64,000 bases of DNA, from positions 96,749,321-96,813,320 of the forward strand of contig OY726566.1 in the NCBI GenBank assembly GCA_963383645.1. Direction: 5' to 3'. This DNA comes from Muscardinus avellanarius (lineage: Eukaryota > Chordata > Mammalia > Rodentia > Gliridae). The notes beneath the pieces are model-generated. The model did not search any database. It saw nothing but the letters and a program-made list of their open reading frames with translations, and had not been told where the DNA came from. This document shows, one piece after another, positions 1-12,400 of the stretch; the stretch's first letter is position 1; each line of letters starts with the position of its first letter. Both the position numbers and the translations under genes were made by a program.

Positions 1-455
1 GATCCCAGCCTTGCTGGCCCCAGCACCGGCTTAACACCTCGGCAGCCTCGGATCCCAGCCTTGGGGGCCCCAGCACTGGCCTTGCCTCACAGCAGGCTCC
101 AATGATGGCCTCGCTGGCCCCAGCACCAGTCTAACCCCTGGGCAGTCTCCAATCTGGCCTCGGAGGCCTCAGTAGCAGCCTTGCCTCACGGAAGGCTCCG
201 ATGCCAGCCACTGGCCCTGGCACCAGCCTAACCCCTCGGCAGGCTCTGATCCCAGCCTCAAAGCCCCAGCACCAGCCTTGCCTCATGGCAGGCTCTGATC
301 CCGGCCTCCCTGGCCCCAGCACCGGCCTAACCCCTCGGCAGGCTCCGATCCCAGCCTCGGATGCTCCAGCACCGGCCTTGCCTCACAGCAGGCTCCAATC
401 CCAGCTTTGCTGTGTCTGTCACCGGCCTCACCCCTCGGCAGGCTCCAATCCAAGC
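1..455. repeat. GC-rich minisatellite, 49-50-bp unit with 99-bp higher-order period
   Basis: About nine units begin with GATCCCAGCC or variants near 1, 51, 101, 149, 199, 248, 296, 346, 396 and 448. Each has a core close to GGCCCCAGCACCGGC. Two unit types alternate: one contains CTAACCCCTCGGCAGGCTCC, the other CTTGCCTCACAGCAGGCTCC. This makes a dimeric higher-order unit of about 99 bp. The array runs off the left edge, so its true length is unknown. Confidence 0.9.
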
Positions 456-1010
456 ACCCTCTTCGCCCAACCAATTGTCCCATGTTCTCAAGGGTGCGTG
501 GTGGTAGCATTCTGCCTCTGGGGTTATTATTCCAAAGGTTCCAGGTGTAATGCATCAGATCTCTGCCTCCCCTGAGTACTAGCCACTGCCATTTCCACTG
601 CCTTCACCGTTTCAAATCTTTCCCAAGCTCTTTTTCCACTCTGAATGTTGTCCAGTGTTCCTAAGCATGTATGACGGTAGCATTTGACATTTGGTGTAAT
701 TTCTCCAAAAAAAAAATAAGGTTGGTAGGATCCAATTTCTGCTTCTCCCGAATACAAGTCTCCACCGCCATCGCGGAGACCGCTTTCAACACCACCTCTC
801 TCCTTGGTCTCCGCTAAACTCTCTCCTTACAGGTGATGTCCAAGATTCTTAACAATATAGAGAAACAGCAGTACTCCTTCTCAGGGAATTTTTCCATAAG
901 TTCCAGTGCATTTGGATAAGTTTTGTCTGCATCTCCAGTATCCTGGCATCCGCCATGGCCTTCTTAACCCCTCTCCGATATTTTTTTTTTTCTTTTCCTT
1001 TTCCTTTTTT
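456..1010. repeat. Degenerate ~175-bp tandem repeats next to the minisatellite
   Basis: Three related segments start near 475, 648 and 833. Each has a GTCC-x-TGTTCTCAAGG-like start; the first two share a GGTAGCATTxxxC core and CTGCxTCTCCCGAxTAC-like ends, followed by CCACxGCCAT. Similarity is weak but runs in order. A T-rich tract ends the block at 980-1020. No coding sense was found. It may be part of an LTR or leader of an old retroelement. Confidence 0.4.
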
Positions 1011-1604
1011 TTTTTTTTTTAATAAGAGAAGACAGTATGTGTGGTTTGAGGGGGTAGTGGGATCAGGCACTCAGTAGCACTGTGACCCGGCCCAGTTTCC
1101 CCATGGGTCTGGCATGCTACGTGCGGTCCGGCCCGGGGCCCAGAGTCCCACAACCCAGGCCCCAGCTGGCGAGCCCCATGCGACCCTTGCCCAGGACTCA
1201 GGGTCTCATGCCTACTTTTCAAAAAGTACACAAACCTCCCTTTTCCTCAGTAAGATTCTCTAGATTTCTTATGATTCCTGTTGTTGGAACTAGAATTTGG
1301 TTCTAAATAGACATTTTCAGACAAGCAAGAACTCAGAATTTATGTTCCTGGGGTCTAGCTTTAAGAAACAGTTTGTAGCTATGTAGCAACATAAATAAAA
1401 AGCTAAGAAATAGGTGAGAGTCATTGAGGGATAAGAAAAACATAAAAGTCAAAACAAGAAAATCCTAAAGTGTCTATGAAACAATTGATCTAAGGTAAAA
1501 AAAAAAAAAGTTAGATGGCAAACAGAAATGACTGGATTCCAACAATGATCAGGGAGCCAGATGATACTAGGTGCATATTGAACAAGTTGTTTGTGTGTAT
1601 ATTT
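1011..1604. other. No gene seen
   Basis: This stretch holds a short GC-rich part (1080-1220) and then AT-rich unique sequence. I recognise no gene or repeat in it. Confidence 0.5.
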
Positions 1605-1829
1605 TATTTTATTTTATTTTATTTTTTGTGGTACTAGGGGTGGAATACAGGGGCCTTTCTACCTCTGGGCTATCCTTCCAGACCTATTTATATTTTATTT
1701 GGAAACAGGGTCTCACTAAGTTGCTGAGAGCCTCACTAAATAGTTGAGGCTGGCTTCAAACCTGTGCGATCCTCTTGTTTCTGCCTCCCAAGCGCTGGGA
1801 TTACAAGTCTGAGCCACCAGGCTTGTCTG
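1605..1829 (-). mobile_element. B1-dID SINE
   Basis: A reverse-oriented composite SINE with a T-rich tail, ID part (TACTAGGGGTGGAATACAGG) and B1 end (GCTGGGATTACAAGTCTGAG). It is flanked by TGTGTGTATATTTTA repeats at both ends, a target-site duplication. Confidence 0.85.
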
Positions 1830-1983
1830 TGTGTATATTTTAATCTCTTTTGAAAGAAAAATAAGGAGGTAATAACAAACACAAACAAAAGAACTCATAA
1901 AAAGTGTACCAAAGGATGCAAATCTAAAGCAAATCTAAAATATGGTATAATTTAGAACAACCAATGTGGGGGTGGGGGGAGGA

Positions 1984-1987
<4 letters not shown>

Positions 1988-2032
<45 letters not shown>
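1988..2032. repeat. (GA)n microsatellite
   Basis: About 22 uninterrupted GA units. Confidence 0.95.
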
Positions 2033-2037
<5 letters not shown>

Positions 2038-2576
2038 TTGACCTAAATGAGAAGGAAATTGTTTTGATATTAAAGTCATGGCTTTTAAAGATTTCAGGAA
2101 AAAAAAGAATAGTCCTCATAGCATACACCTTAGCTCTGTAGTCCACATTACAATCATGTCACAGTAATAAAACTCCATAATCTTGTCTTTAAACTATTCG
2201 AACAAAACAAAACAAAATTGACGATACACAGAAATTTTAATTTTGGTACAAAATAGAGTATTTTATAGCTATAACAGGTACTATTATTAATTGAAGTTTT
2301 GGAGAAGGAAAAAGCAAAAATGGGATGTTTTTGCAGTGACTGTGTCTGTGACCAGAGTGAGGACATCTAAGAAAGTATAATGTCCGCTTAATAAATAAAA
2401 GAGTAGATGAAAGGGCTGTGAATGAAGAATCACCAAAGAGATGAAATAATGAGAAAATAGGTCAACTAGCACTGCATAATATCACCGTAGGTAGACATAG
2501 CTTGCTTTCTCTCTCCCCCCCTTTTTTTGAGCCCTATAAATGTTATTTTTTAATGATATTGACCATTACATTCTTT

Positions 2577-2801
2577 TCTTTCTTTTTTTTTTTTTTTTGG
2601 CAGGCCTGGGGATGGAACCCAGGGGCATTCAACATCCAAGCTACACCCCCAGCCCTATTTTTTATTCTTTATTTAGAAACTCACTGAGTTGCAAAGGGCC
2701 TAAGTAGCTGAGGCTGGCCGCGAACCACAATCATCTGGTCTCAGCCTCCCAAATGCTGGGATTTCTGCCCCCCAAGTGCTAGAAAGAACCATGCCCGGCT
2801 C
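2577..2801 (-). mobile_element. B1-dID SINE
   Basis: The reverse copy has a poly-T tail, GGGGATGGAACCCAGGGGCA, and a B1 head ending near CATGCCCGGCT. The head carries an extra duplicated TGCTGG/AGTGCTAG segment, and a further poly-T lies beyond it. Confidence 0.85.
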
Positions 2802-2884
2802 TTTTTTTTTTTTTTTTTTTTTTAATTTAAACCAGGCAAACATGTTTAAATAGAGTGTTGAACCATTTCATTCCCAGTCCTTTG

Positions 2885-3160
2885 TTTCAGGGCAGTGGAT
2901 CTCAAACTTCAGTGGGCATCAGATTCATCTGGGGGACTTGTGGAAGCAAAGATTGCTGATGGTTCAGAAGGTTTAGGGATATGAACAGAGAATCTTGATG
3001 TCCTGTATGTTTCCAAAGGATGTTGATACTGGAGCTCCCAGCACTTCATTTTTAGAAACCCCCAAGTGGGGGATATCAGAAGAGCTTAATCCTGTTCTGT
3101 TGAATAGAAATTTCTGGATGATTTCTTGGTCTGAGCTACATGCCTTAAAAATAACAACAA
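2885..3160 (+). mobile_element. Ancient MER5-like (hAT) fragment
   Basis: CAGTGGATCTCAAACTTCAG, then GCATCAGATTCATCTGGGGG, and an end with CTTGGTCTGAGCTACATG, resemble MER5-type non-autonomous hAT elements. It is old and divergent, so the call is from pattern only. Confidence 0.4.
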
Positions 3161-3188
3161 CAATAAGAAAACAGGTCAAGATTTAAAC

Positions 3189-3415
3189 TTTTGTTGCTGT
3201 TGTTGCTGTTGTTGTTGTTGTACTGGGGATTGAACCCAGGGATGTTCTATCTCTGCGCTACACCCCGGTACTATTTTACTTTTTAATTTGAAATGGGATC
3301 TTGCTCATTTGCTAAGGGCCTCGCTAACTTGCGGAGGCTGGCTGCAAAACTTGCAATCCTCCTGTCTCAGGCTCCCAAGTACTGGAATTACAGTTGTGTG
3401 CCACCACTCCTGGCT
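3189..3415 (-). mobile_element. B1-dID SINE
   Basis: The reverse SINE has a (TTG)n-rich tail and is flanked by TCAAGATTTAAA at 3177 and 3417, a clear target-site duplication. Confidence 0.88.
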
Positions 3416-3615
3416 TCAAGATTTAAATTCTAATATGATCTTGACACAAGATAAAAGTTCAGTACACAAGTTTCCGTAGCTTTTTGATAACTTTGGGGCT
3501 GCTGGTGTACATGAAACGATCCAGTAGCACTAAGTCCAGTTGATGAGTTTTTACATTTGGTTATGTGTATTTGGTATGTGTATACACACATACACACAAA
3601 AATAAATATTATATT

Positions 3616-3815
3616 GGCCGGGCGTGGTGGCGCACGCTTGTAATCCCAGCATTCGGGAGGCTGAGACCGGAGGATCACGGTTCGCAGACAGCCTCAGCTA
3701 CTTAGTGAGGCCCTCTGCAACTCAGTGAGACCCTGTTTCAAAATAAAGAATAAAAAATAGGGCAGGGGGTGTAGCTCGGAGGTCGACTGCCCCTGGGTTC
3801 CATCGCCACACCCGC

Positions 3816-3830
<15 letters not shown>
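3616..3830 (+). mobile_element. B1-dID SINE followed by (TA)n
   Basis: A full-length forward copy, from GGCCGGGCGTGGTGGCGCAC to CCCCTGGGTTCCATCGCCAC and an A-tail. A (TA)n microsatellite at 3831-3860 grows from the tail. Confidence 0.92.
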
Positions 3831-3861
<31 letters not shown>

Positions 3862-4525
3862 AATATGTGTATATGTGTATTGAGGTATATATGTGTGTAT
3901 ACATATACATAGCATATAAATACAGAATTTTTTCTGGTCTATTATTTAGTCTTTTATAATTTTAAAAGTATGAAGCTTTGTAAAAATGTGATGTGTTGTC
4001 TAAAAAAAACAAAAACTATTATTTTTGCTTCTTTTAATTTTTTTTAGCTTTAGACATTTTAGCAAAGGAAATATACTTACATAAGAGCCAAGATATTGCA
4101 CTTTTCACCTCTGCTGGCCCCATCTCTAGATACCTATGATCTAGAGACTGGGTTTGCATTTGTGGGAGAAGTAATTTATTGCATATTTTGTATTCCCAGC
4201 TCATCTCTGTTACAAAGTCTTTAAAGATAACAGGAAACGAGTTTTTGTATGATTTGCAAAGATAATAGCATATCACTGATTCTAAATTCTGACCAGATGG
4301 AAGCAAAGGCAAAACACACGAAGCACAAATTTAGAGAAAGTTAAGAGAATCTAGGAGAAATCATTCACTGTGAAAATAATTTAAAGGGGAATATTTTTCT
4401 TCTCACAAACCATTTATGTTTAGGCATTTAAAAAACCATTTTAAGTGACCCTGGAATTAAGCTTTTAATGAATGAGTTGTTTCTTCAATAAGAAAATAGA
4501 ATTCAATTTTTTTCTGTGCTTCTTT

Positions 4526-4750
4526 TATTTTTTTTATTTTTCTTTTATTTTTCTTTTTTTTTTCTTTTTTCTTTTTTTGGTGGTACTGGGGATGGAACCC
4601 TTCTCTGAGCTACACTCCCACACCTATTTTATATTTTTATTTGGAAACAGGGTCTCTTAAGCCAGCGCGGCTGGCTTCGAACCTGTGCGATCCTCCTGTT
4701 TCCGCCTGCCAAGTATGGGGATTACAAGTGTGCGCCACCACGCCCGGCTT
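4526..4750 (-). mobile_element. B1-dID SINE
   Basis: A reverse copy with a long T-rich tail. CTGTGCTTCTT occurs at 4514 and 4753 as the target-site duplication. Confidence 0.88.
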
Positions 4751-5034
4751 TGCTGTGCTTCTTACTAAGTGGATAGTTCTATCTTCTAGTATTTTATAGA
4801 CATGATACAATCATGTGTTGTCCTCAAGTCTGAGATGGATTGTGGCTTGAGGTGAGGTAATATTTGCTCCATTTTTGAACTTAGCAGCCTGTTTGTATTA
4901 GGGCTGATACAAACAGCCCTGATATATAAGAGTAGCAGCTGCAACTTTTGTATGTACACCTGAAAAAATGCATATGGAACCATTTTGATTCACTTGTACA
5001 AGGTTCAAAAAGTATAAAGGCTAGAAGGTATTTT

Positions 5035-5257
5035 ATTTTTATATTTATTTATTTACTTATTTATTTATTTTGCTGGTACTGGGGTTCCTGGAAGCCCTTC
5101 TACCTCTGGGCTACACTCCCAGACCTATTTTATACTTTTTTTTTTATTTTTGGAAACAGGGTCTCTTAAGCCGGCATGGCTAACTTCGAACCTGCGCCAT
5201 CCTCCTGTCTCCGCCTCCCAAGCATGGGGATTACAAGCGTGCGCCACCACGCCTGGC
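5035..5257 (-). mobile_element. B1-dID SINE, young-looking subfamily
   Basis: The reverse copy contains GGGGTTCCTGGAAGCCCTTC and the GGCATGGCT variant head. A perfect 15-bp duplication, CTAGAAGGTATTTTA, flanks it (5020 and 5258). Confidence 0.93.
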
Positions 5258-6427
5258 TAGAAGGTATTTTAAAAGAGATAAATTTCAACAACACATACAC
5301 ACTTGGCAAAAGAAAGAAAAAGGGAGGGAAGGAGAGAGATATGAGAGAGCAAAACTGGTCTTATTAGCCAGTTTTGGAAGTAGAAGTTTTATTATTCTAA
5401 AACATGTATTCCTTATTAGGCATCCCTTCAGTCTCTGCCTGCCTCAATAGCTAACTCTCTGGTTGCCTCCTGACTCCGAACATCTAACTTAAGTACAGTT
5501 AAGGATAGTATTTACATCTACTCCATCTATCAGAGAGAAACAAGAGAAAAAGCAACAGATTGGCTGTATTTCATTTTTATTCTGTATATTTCCACACGAT
5601 TCACAATACAGAAAAAGTGTCCAAAAAAGTAACTGTAACTAGTCAATTTCTTTATCAGAGATTAGTTCAGTCTCCCAAAGTAATTCCATTGAAAATCTCT
5701 GTAGAGCAACACAGTGATCAAGATTCTTTATATAAATAGGAAATGCAAGAAAATTAGGGAAAAATACTTTATGACTTTGTTACAAAAAACCTCATTCTTC
5801 CCATTCCCATCCCACCCTTCCCTCCCACCCTCCCTCCACTCCAAATGATCTGGATCCTACTTTACCTGGAAATTAAACTTCCTTTTTCTACTATTGCAGT
5901 GGCTGCTACTTTTTTGGGGGGAGTCCACCTGCCAGTTGGCAGCTTTGCAAAAGCATGGCTCTGGGGTGCGATAGGGCAGAGTCAGATCATGAAAGAGCCC
6001 TTGATAAGGGTGACTGCAACTCTGCTACAGATGTAGCCTGTGCGAATGTACTCACAGCCCATGGATGTACAGGGACTTTTCCCCACTCAGAAATCAAATG
6101 AAATCAAGTTTATTCACTCTGATGGAACTGAGATTGTCATCTAGACTTTCATTCTTTATAGACATGATCTCCCTCCCTTTCAATTAACTGTGGTCCATAT
6201 AAAATTCAGATTCATGGTTGCTCTTTCAACCACTGTCAATAAACAGCCAAGCTAGCAAGTGCAAAGTCCAATTTGAACCTTGATTTTTCAAATGTGTTTC
6301 GTAGAATATTTTATTGTATTTGAATATTTTGTCTATGAAATTTCTAAGTCTCATTCCCCAGAACACCAAGACCCCACTGCGCCCAACCCACAATCGGGAT
6401 GTTTGCAAGGATCAAAGTTCAAGTTGC

Positions 6428-6632
6428 ACTGGGCATGGTGGCATATGCTTGTAATCCCAGTACTTGGGAAGCTGAGACAAAAGGATTGCAGGTTTGAGGA
6501 CAGATTCAGCAAGTAGTGAGTCTCTCATCAATCTAGTGAGACCCTGTTTCAAAATAACACTAAAAAAATATGGCTGAGGGTATAGCTCGGAGGTAGAATG
6601 CCCCTGGGTTCAATCTCCAATACTACACACAC
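6428..6632 (+). mobile_element. B1-dID SINE
   Basis: A forward copy from GGCATGGTGGCATATGCTTG to CCTGGGTTCAATCTCC with a CA-rich tail. AAGTTCAAGTT flanks both ends. Confidence 0.88.
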
Positions 6633-6830
6633 ACAAAGTTCAAGTTATGTTGAAAATGATGCATATGTGCATGGCTATTCTTCAATCCAACCCAAATGGA
6701 ATGGTGGGGAGGGTAGAAGATGGAAAATGTTACTGCTAATAAAACCAAAACAATCAGGAAGCATTGGGATTCATTGTACAAGGTGCAATGAGTATCAAGG
6801 CTAGAAGATATTTTAAAAGTGATAAATCTC

Positions 6831-7022
6831 ACCAGGCGTGGTGGGAGGCTGAGACAGGAGTTTCGCACAGGTTCGAAACCAGCCTCAGCTACTTAGTGAG
6901 GCTCTCAGCGACTTAGTGAGACTCTGTTTCCAAATAAAATATAAAATAGGCCTGGGAGTATAGCCCAGAGGTAGAAAGCCCCTGGGTTCCACCCCCCAGT
7001 ACCACCAACAAAAATAAAATTA
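6831..7022 (+). mobile_element. B1-dID SINE with deletion in the B1 head
   Basis: A forward copy. CAGGCGTGGTGG jumps straight to GAGGCTGAGACAGG, so about 30 bases of the head are missing. AAAGTGATAAATCTCA flanks both ends. Confidence 0.88.
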
Positions 7023-7182
7023 AAAAAGTGATAAATCTCAATAACACATCTATTAGAATTACCTATGTTTGAAACAAACAAACAAACAAAAAGAGTAAAC
7101 TGGTAGGTTTGTCATCTGTGTGTGCTATTTTAAACTTTTTTTTTCAAGTAAACACATTCATAAACATTTCTCATGTCCATCA

Positions 7183-7382
7183 TTTTTTTTTTTTCTGGTG
7201 GTACTGGGGTTCCTGGAAGCCCTTCTACCTCCGGGCTACACTCCCAGACCTATTTTTATATTTTTATTTGAAAACAGGGTATCTTAAGCCAGCGTGACTG
7301 GCTTCGAACCTGCGCAATCCTCCTGTCTCAGCCTCCCAAGCTCCCAAGGTGGGGATTACAAGCGTGCGCCACCATGCCCAGC
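7183..7382 (-). mobile_element. B1-dID SINE
   Basis: A reverse copy of the GGTTCCTGGAAGCCC type. TGTCCATCATTTTT flanks it on both sides. Confidence 0.9.
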
Positions 7383-7965
7383 TGTCCATCATTTTTAAGA
7401 AAAAAAAAAAAAGGTTAAATATAAACCCCCAAATAACCATAATACTCTGAATTTTCAAGAAGTGAATATATTTATATTTGTGGAAAGACTCCCTAAGTTG
7501 TCCTTCCTCTCTAATTTTTATCATGGACTAATACAAGTCATTCTCTGAGCAAGACCCTGGGTATGGATGCATTAATTATCTGGAGTGTGAGTCTCTCTCC
7601 CACCCAGCCAACTTGAAATTTACAAACTCAAGCCTTAGCATCATGGAAGCCAAGAAAGATAGGAAATTAGTCCCCTCACATAGTACTATAAAAACAACAG
7701 CCTCATGAAACAAAGTTAAGTTTTACTGAATGACAAAAAGGTATAGAAGATGTTTCTCTACCTCTTAATTACCAAAAATACACAAACCTTCAGTTCCTTT
7801 TCCATGTCCCAATTCTAGCTCTATACCTTAAACAAATGGGTACTAAGTAGAAAAAGTTACACGGCATCCTTTGTCTTCACCTTAATACCTGATTTCATGA
7901 CATTTTTGCTTCAGTTAGAAACATGCCTTTTTCAGATTTGGAGACTAGCAAGCGATCGGCAAAAC

Positions 7966-8017
<52 letters not shown>
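7966..8017. repeat. (TG)n microsatellite
   Basis: A GT run with one T interruption near 7980. Confidence 0.95.
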
Positions 8018-8020
<3 letters not shown>

Positions 8021-8700
8021 CAAGAAAAGCAAATTTTTAGGGTCATTAAAGTCCTGCTTCTAAATGATTTGGGGTATATTTGCAATGGCTGATATTCTTA
8101 CAAACTACTTTCATTCCCATCTATTTATCAGAAGCCTGGGAACAAACAAGGTCTAAGTGAGGTCTATGCCAGCCTAAAAAACTCATAGAAATCGAAACCT
8201 GGAAAATTACATATACTTTTTCCACATCCCTCACAGTCAAAAATTTGCTTTTACATGATCCCTGAGTTGGCTGTTGAACCTTCATTGAAATACAAGAAAA
8301 AAACAGTAGCAGGTAAACTCACTGTTTTTCAAAACTCACTGATTTTTCTGAATGGAATGTTTAGGGAAAAAATAAACCCTTACATAATAAAGCTACCTCC
8401 TTTACCTTCTGTTCTTGTTCTGTCCTTGTTTTAATCTACAAATTGTCTACCTTGCTAAACTTGAATCTAACAGTACTGCTTAACCTTTCTCCTCTAGACA
8501 TTTTGATTCCTAATCTGTCTTTTTTCCACCTTGAACATCTGTTTTTTTAACCATTTTTTTCTATCAACATCTTTGTTCGCTAATCTGTGCATAAAACATC
8601 CTGGTAAAATACAAGACTCTGAACATGAGCATATTCTATTCTTTCCATTTCAAGTATGGCAGACTTTCCCATTGGCGGTTTAGACCTTTAAGTATGTGAC

Positions 8701-9110
8701 TAGACAACCATTGGTGGGAGGGGGGAAGGGAAAAAGGGGGCGGGGGGAGAGGGCACCAAATATAGTTTAAATGTATACTATTTATGTTCAATAAAAAAAT
8801 TGTTAAAAAAATAAAATAAAAAAATAAAAATAAAAACAAAGAGAAGCTAAAAAAATGTTAACAGCAAAAAAAAAAGTTTAAAAGGAAAAAGGAAGATTGA
8901 GGAAGAAAATATGTCAAATATCCTTTGGCAATATATAAAGGTTTATGCAGCACGTATGGGGAGGGAAGAATGGGTATAGGGGTGGCATGCGAGGAAGAAC
9001 ACCAAGAACTGTGTGCATGTATCTTATTGAACTTCAAGGCAATAATAAAAGTATTTTTAAATAGTTTAAAAGAACTTATCAATAAAGTCATTTGGTCTTT
9101 GAAAAAAAAA
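8701..9110 (+). mobile_element. 5'-truncated LINE-1 tail carrying a 3' transduction
   Basis: 8701-8800 is a LINE-1 3' UTR end: CAACCATTGGTGGGAG, then GGGCACCAAATATAGTTTAAA and TTCAATAAAAA. It is nearly identical to the L1 end at 52580-52690. After an A-rich tract, about 260 bases of unrelated sequence follow to an AATAAA at 9081 and a poly-A at 9102. The whole insert is bounded by AAGTATGTGAC at 8690 and 9110. So one insertion contains L1 plus its former downstream flank. Confidence 0.75.
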
Positions 9111-9261
9111 AGTATGTGACTTTGAATGATAAACTTCTCTTGCATTTACACCCATTAACAGAGCGATAGCATCTTGATTGGTAGGGCTGCGTTCACGCTC
9201 AAAATATTTTGATGTTACATTGCGAGGTGATATCATTCCAATATTCTTCCAAGGAAATAAA

Positions 9262-9475
9262 ATAAAATATTTTTGTGTAGTATTGGGGATTGAACCCAGG
9301 AGCATTCTCTCTCCGAGCTATACCCTCAGCCTCATATTTTACTTTTATTTTGACACCGGGTTTCTCTATGTTGATGAGAGTCTCACTACTTGCTGAGGTT
9401 GTCCTCAAATCTACCATCCTCCTGTCTCAGCCTCCTAAGTACTGGGATTACAGGTGTGTGCCACCACGCCCAGCT
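9262..9475 (-). mobile_element. B1-dID SINE
   Basis: A reverse copy containing TATTGGGGATTGAACCCAGG and the head GATTACAGGTGTGTGCCACC. Confidence 0.87.
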
Positions 9476-12400
9476 TAAAATGTTGAGAATCAAAAGTCCA
9501 GTAGTTGCAAACACTCGGTTTTTATTTATTCTCATGAAATGCACTGTGGAATCCAAACCCTTGAATTTTTTTGTTCTTGAAATATGTCCAAAATGGCCAG
9601 CCACTCTCTGATAACAAAAATTTTGAATTCTTGATTTTCCATTCTCCCTAGTTCTAACCAGCTTTTGATGTGATATCTTAGGTAGGTTTTTTTTTTTCTA
9701 TAGAGAGGAAATTTTTATTATGGAAATCTGAACAAATGATATAAAACATCACTGAAAGCAATGGTGGAGATTATTTACATTGAAAATACCTCTTGTAGGC
9801 ATCTGCACTTTCTAAAGACCGAAGTTTTGGGTGCAGGTTTGTCACTCACTGCTTGAATCTGCGAAAGTTGCATCTCTGCTCCAAGGTTTGGTTTATTCAT
9901 CTAGAATGTGTTGTCAGCATCCTCCACCTCATGGGGTTGGACAGAAGCTCAAGAGTGCCAAAACATAGATCGAAATGCCAAAGCATTATTTTTTAAAATC
10001 ACGGACATTACTGCTAATAAGTATCAAGTATAAATTTTATGTTTATGCTATTTAAGTATAAGTGTGTTTCACTAAAGGGATGAGAAGCAAAATAGGCTCA
10101 CTTGTTGACACTATTCAAAACTCCCATTTCAGAGACAATTCAGCTCCGGATGCCTAAACCTGAGTAGTTGGAAGCAACACTAGACCCTCATTTTCTTACT
10201 TCTGCAGGTAGGTCCTCCCTTGTCACAAAGATGCTGGTAAAGAAGCCACTGCAATATCCACGAACACCTTTCCTTGACTTTCAAATACATTGTAGGCTGA
10301 ATTTTGTTCTGTAGTTGTATTAGATTACACTTAATCCTAAGAAAATCAAATCACAGTATTTTATTTTACTTTTATATTGGACGGACAGTAAGATCGTTAA
10401 TAGGACTTGACTTGAAAATGCCTAAGGATATCCATTCAAGGTCATAATGCTTCCAGAAGTATTTTGAGTTAACTCTTGCTATGTTTTCTGTTTGCTAGCT
10501 CTTAAATTCATGCTTAGGTGGTTTAATAATTTTTAAATTATAACTAAAGGCCATTCTCCCTTTGGGTTTAAAGCATCTCATGTATAAAGTGACAGTTAAA
10601 GGATTAAAAAAATTAAGACTTATGCATTTTAAAAATAAAATAATGCCAATCAACAAAGCTGTCTTAAAAATACAGAATCTAATTCTAATCACCTCTAATC
10701 ACAAGTCCCTAATCAAAATGCTCCTGAAGACAGTCAAGCATTCTCTACCTAAATCTCCCAGGGGCTGAAACTGGCCTATTGGGCAATTTGGGAATCATCT
10801 TTACATTTCATCAAAACCCACTGCAAATTTTCCTTTTTTATTGCAAGTTTTGTCCTTGAGAACTAAGATAAATGAGTCTTGGTGATGTTTCTAAGACTTA
10901 GTCTGAAATACATTATTAGAACCCCACTAAGATTCTAAGAAAATGGAATTGCACACCGTTATTATTTATTTCCTAGTTATTATTATTATTATTATTGGTA
11001 GGACTAAAACACTTCTGGCCAGTGAGCGGCAAATACAATTAGGCCTTGAACTTGCAGGACCTGCTGGGGTGCCCTGGGGTTCTCCTGCAGAAAACTCATC
11101 GCATTGTAATTTGTCTTTCCTCCAGTTCCATAAAATCAAGAGTTCTATTACATTCATTGTTCCATCCTTAGTAGGGTGCCTGCATCAGAGTAAGTGATAA
11201 ATATTTCCAAATAAATGATTAAATATGTGCAAGTATGGTTGATTCATAAACATGAGTGCATGCATCATGACTGAATGCATATGTAAATAGACACTGGAGT
11301 CTAACCAACATGAAGGCACCAGCCAATATTCCAGTTTCTACTCTACAATATTTGATTTACTGGGTTATTAGTTTTTCTGCTTTCTTTTTGAGGCCAGTTT
11401 AACTAACATCAATGCTCTGGAAGAGAGTAAGTTGTTTGAGGAACTCTTTGCTTATTTCTGTTTCTAGGTGTCTCATTAAACTGTGAAGATACAGCCTAAA
11501 ATCCAGAGGTGCCCTCAGGGGTATAACACACATACAATCGAGCCCTCCAGGTATGTCAAAAGGGCACACTGTTTACACCACTGGATGTGGAAGCAGCAGC
11601 AATGATTGTGACCTCCTATGTGACTAGGACCAAAATGTACTAAGTCTCATAGATGACTTTTCAGAATCTGGCTTGTCATAACTCTTTAAGATGACAAGGT
11701 CAGTGGACATATACTTTTCCTTTTGGGCAACATGGATACTTTCCCCAGAGGGAAATTTATTTTGACCCATTTTGATCATAATATCTGGGGAAGATTTTAG
11801 CAGTTGCATTACAAAATTATTGATAGTGTGTCAGGACTTATCCAGGGGCAGCACTGTTGCTGTGGTCAGGAAACCAGGGGGACATAAATGAGTGATGACT
11901 GAGACACCAGAAAAAAGGATGGAGCCAAGTCAGCCAGAGAGGGAGTGAGAGAGAACTGCAAGACTTATCTACAACTAGAGGTTGTGATCAGAAAGGAGAA
12001 ATGCCTGGAGATTCCATTAAGAGGTGGGCAGAAGCTTTTATACTTAATAAATGTTAAGAAGTAATCAGAGAGCTAATTTAGTAGATGTTCTTCTACTGTT
12101 TTCCTAAAACGAGCATAATTGAGTTAAGGAAAGCAATTAGTAGTTTTATTGGATGGTTATGATGAGCCATTTTAACAAAGATTTATTTTTACTTTAAAAT
12201 AGAATAACTGAATAGAAAATCAAGCTGTTCTCATTGAGCTCATTAGCTACTCCTACTGGAGGACAAGCTTCTCAGACCCCAGACCATTTCCAAGTTCTTA
12301 CCCCTTGCTGGCAGTTGCCTGATCAATACCATTAGGCAATACCATTAGGGTTAGTCTTTTAAGAATCAGCCTTACAAAGTGGTGCAGAGGAAAGAGCTCT

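Noticed and set aside
1..455. CRISPR-like regular repeats
   Set aside because: Units are contiguous with no unique spacers and the context is mammalian, so it is a minisatellite.
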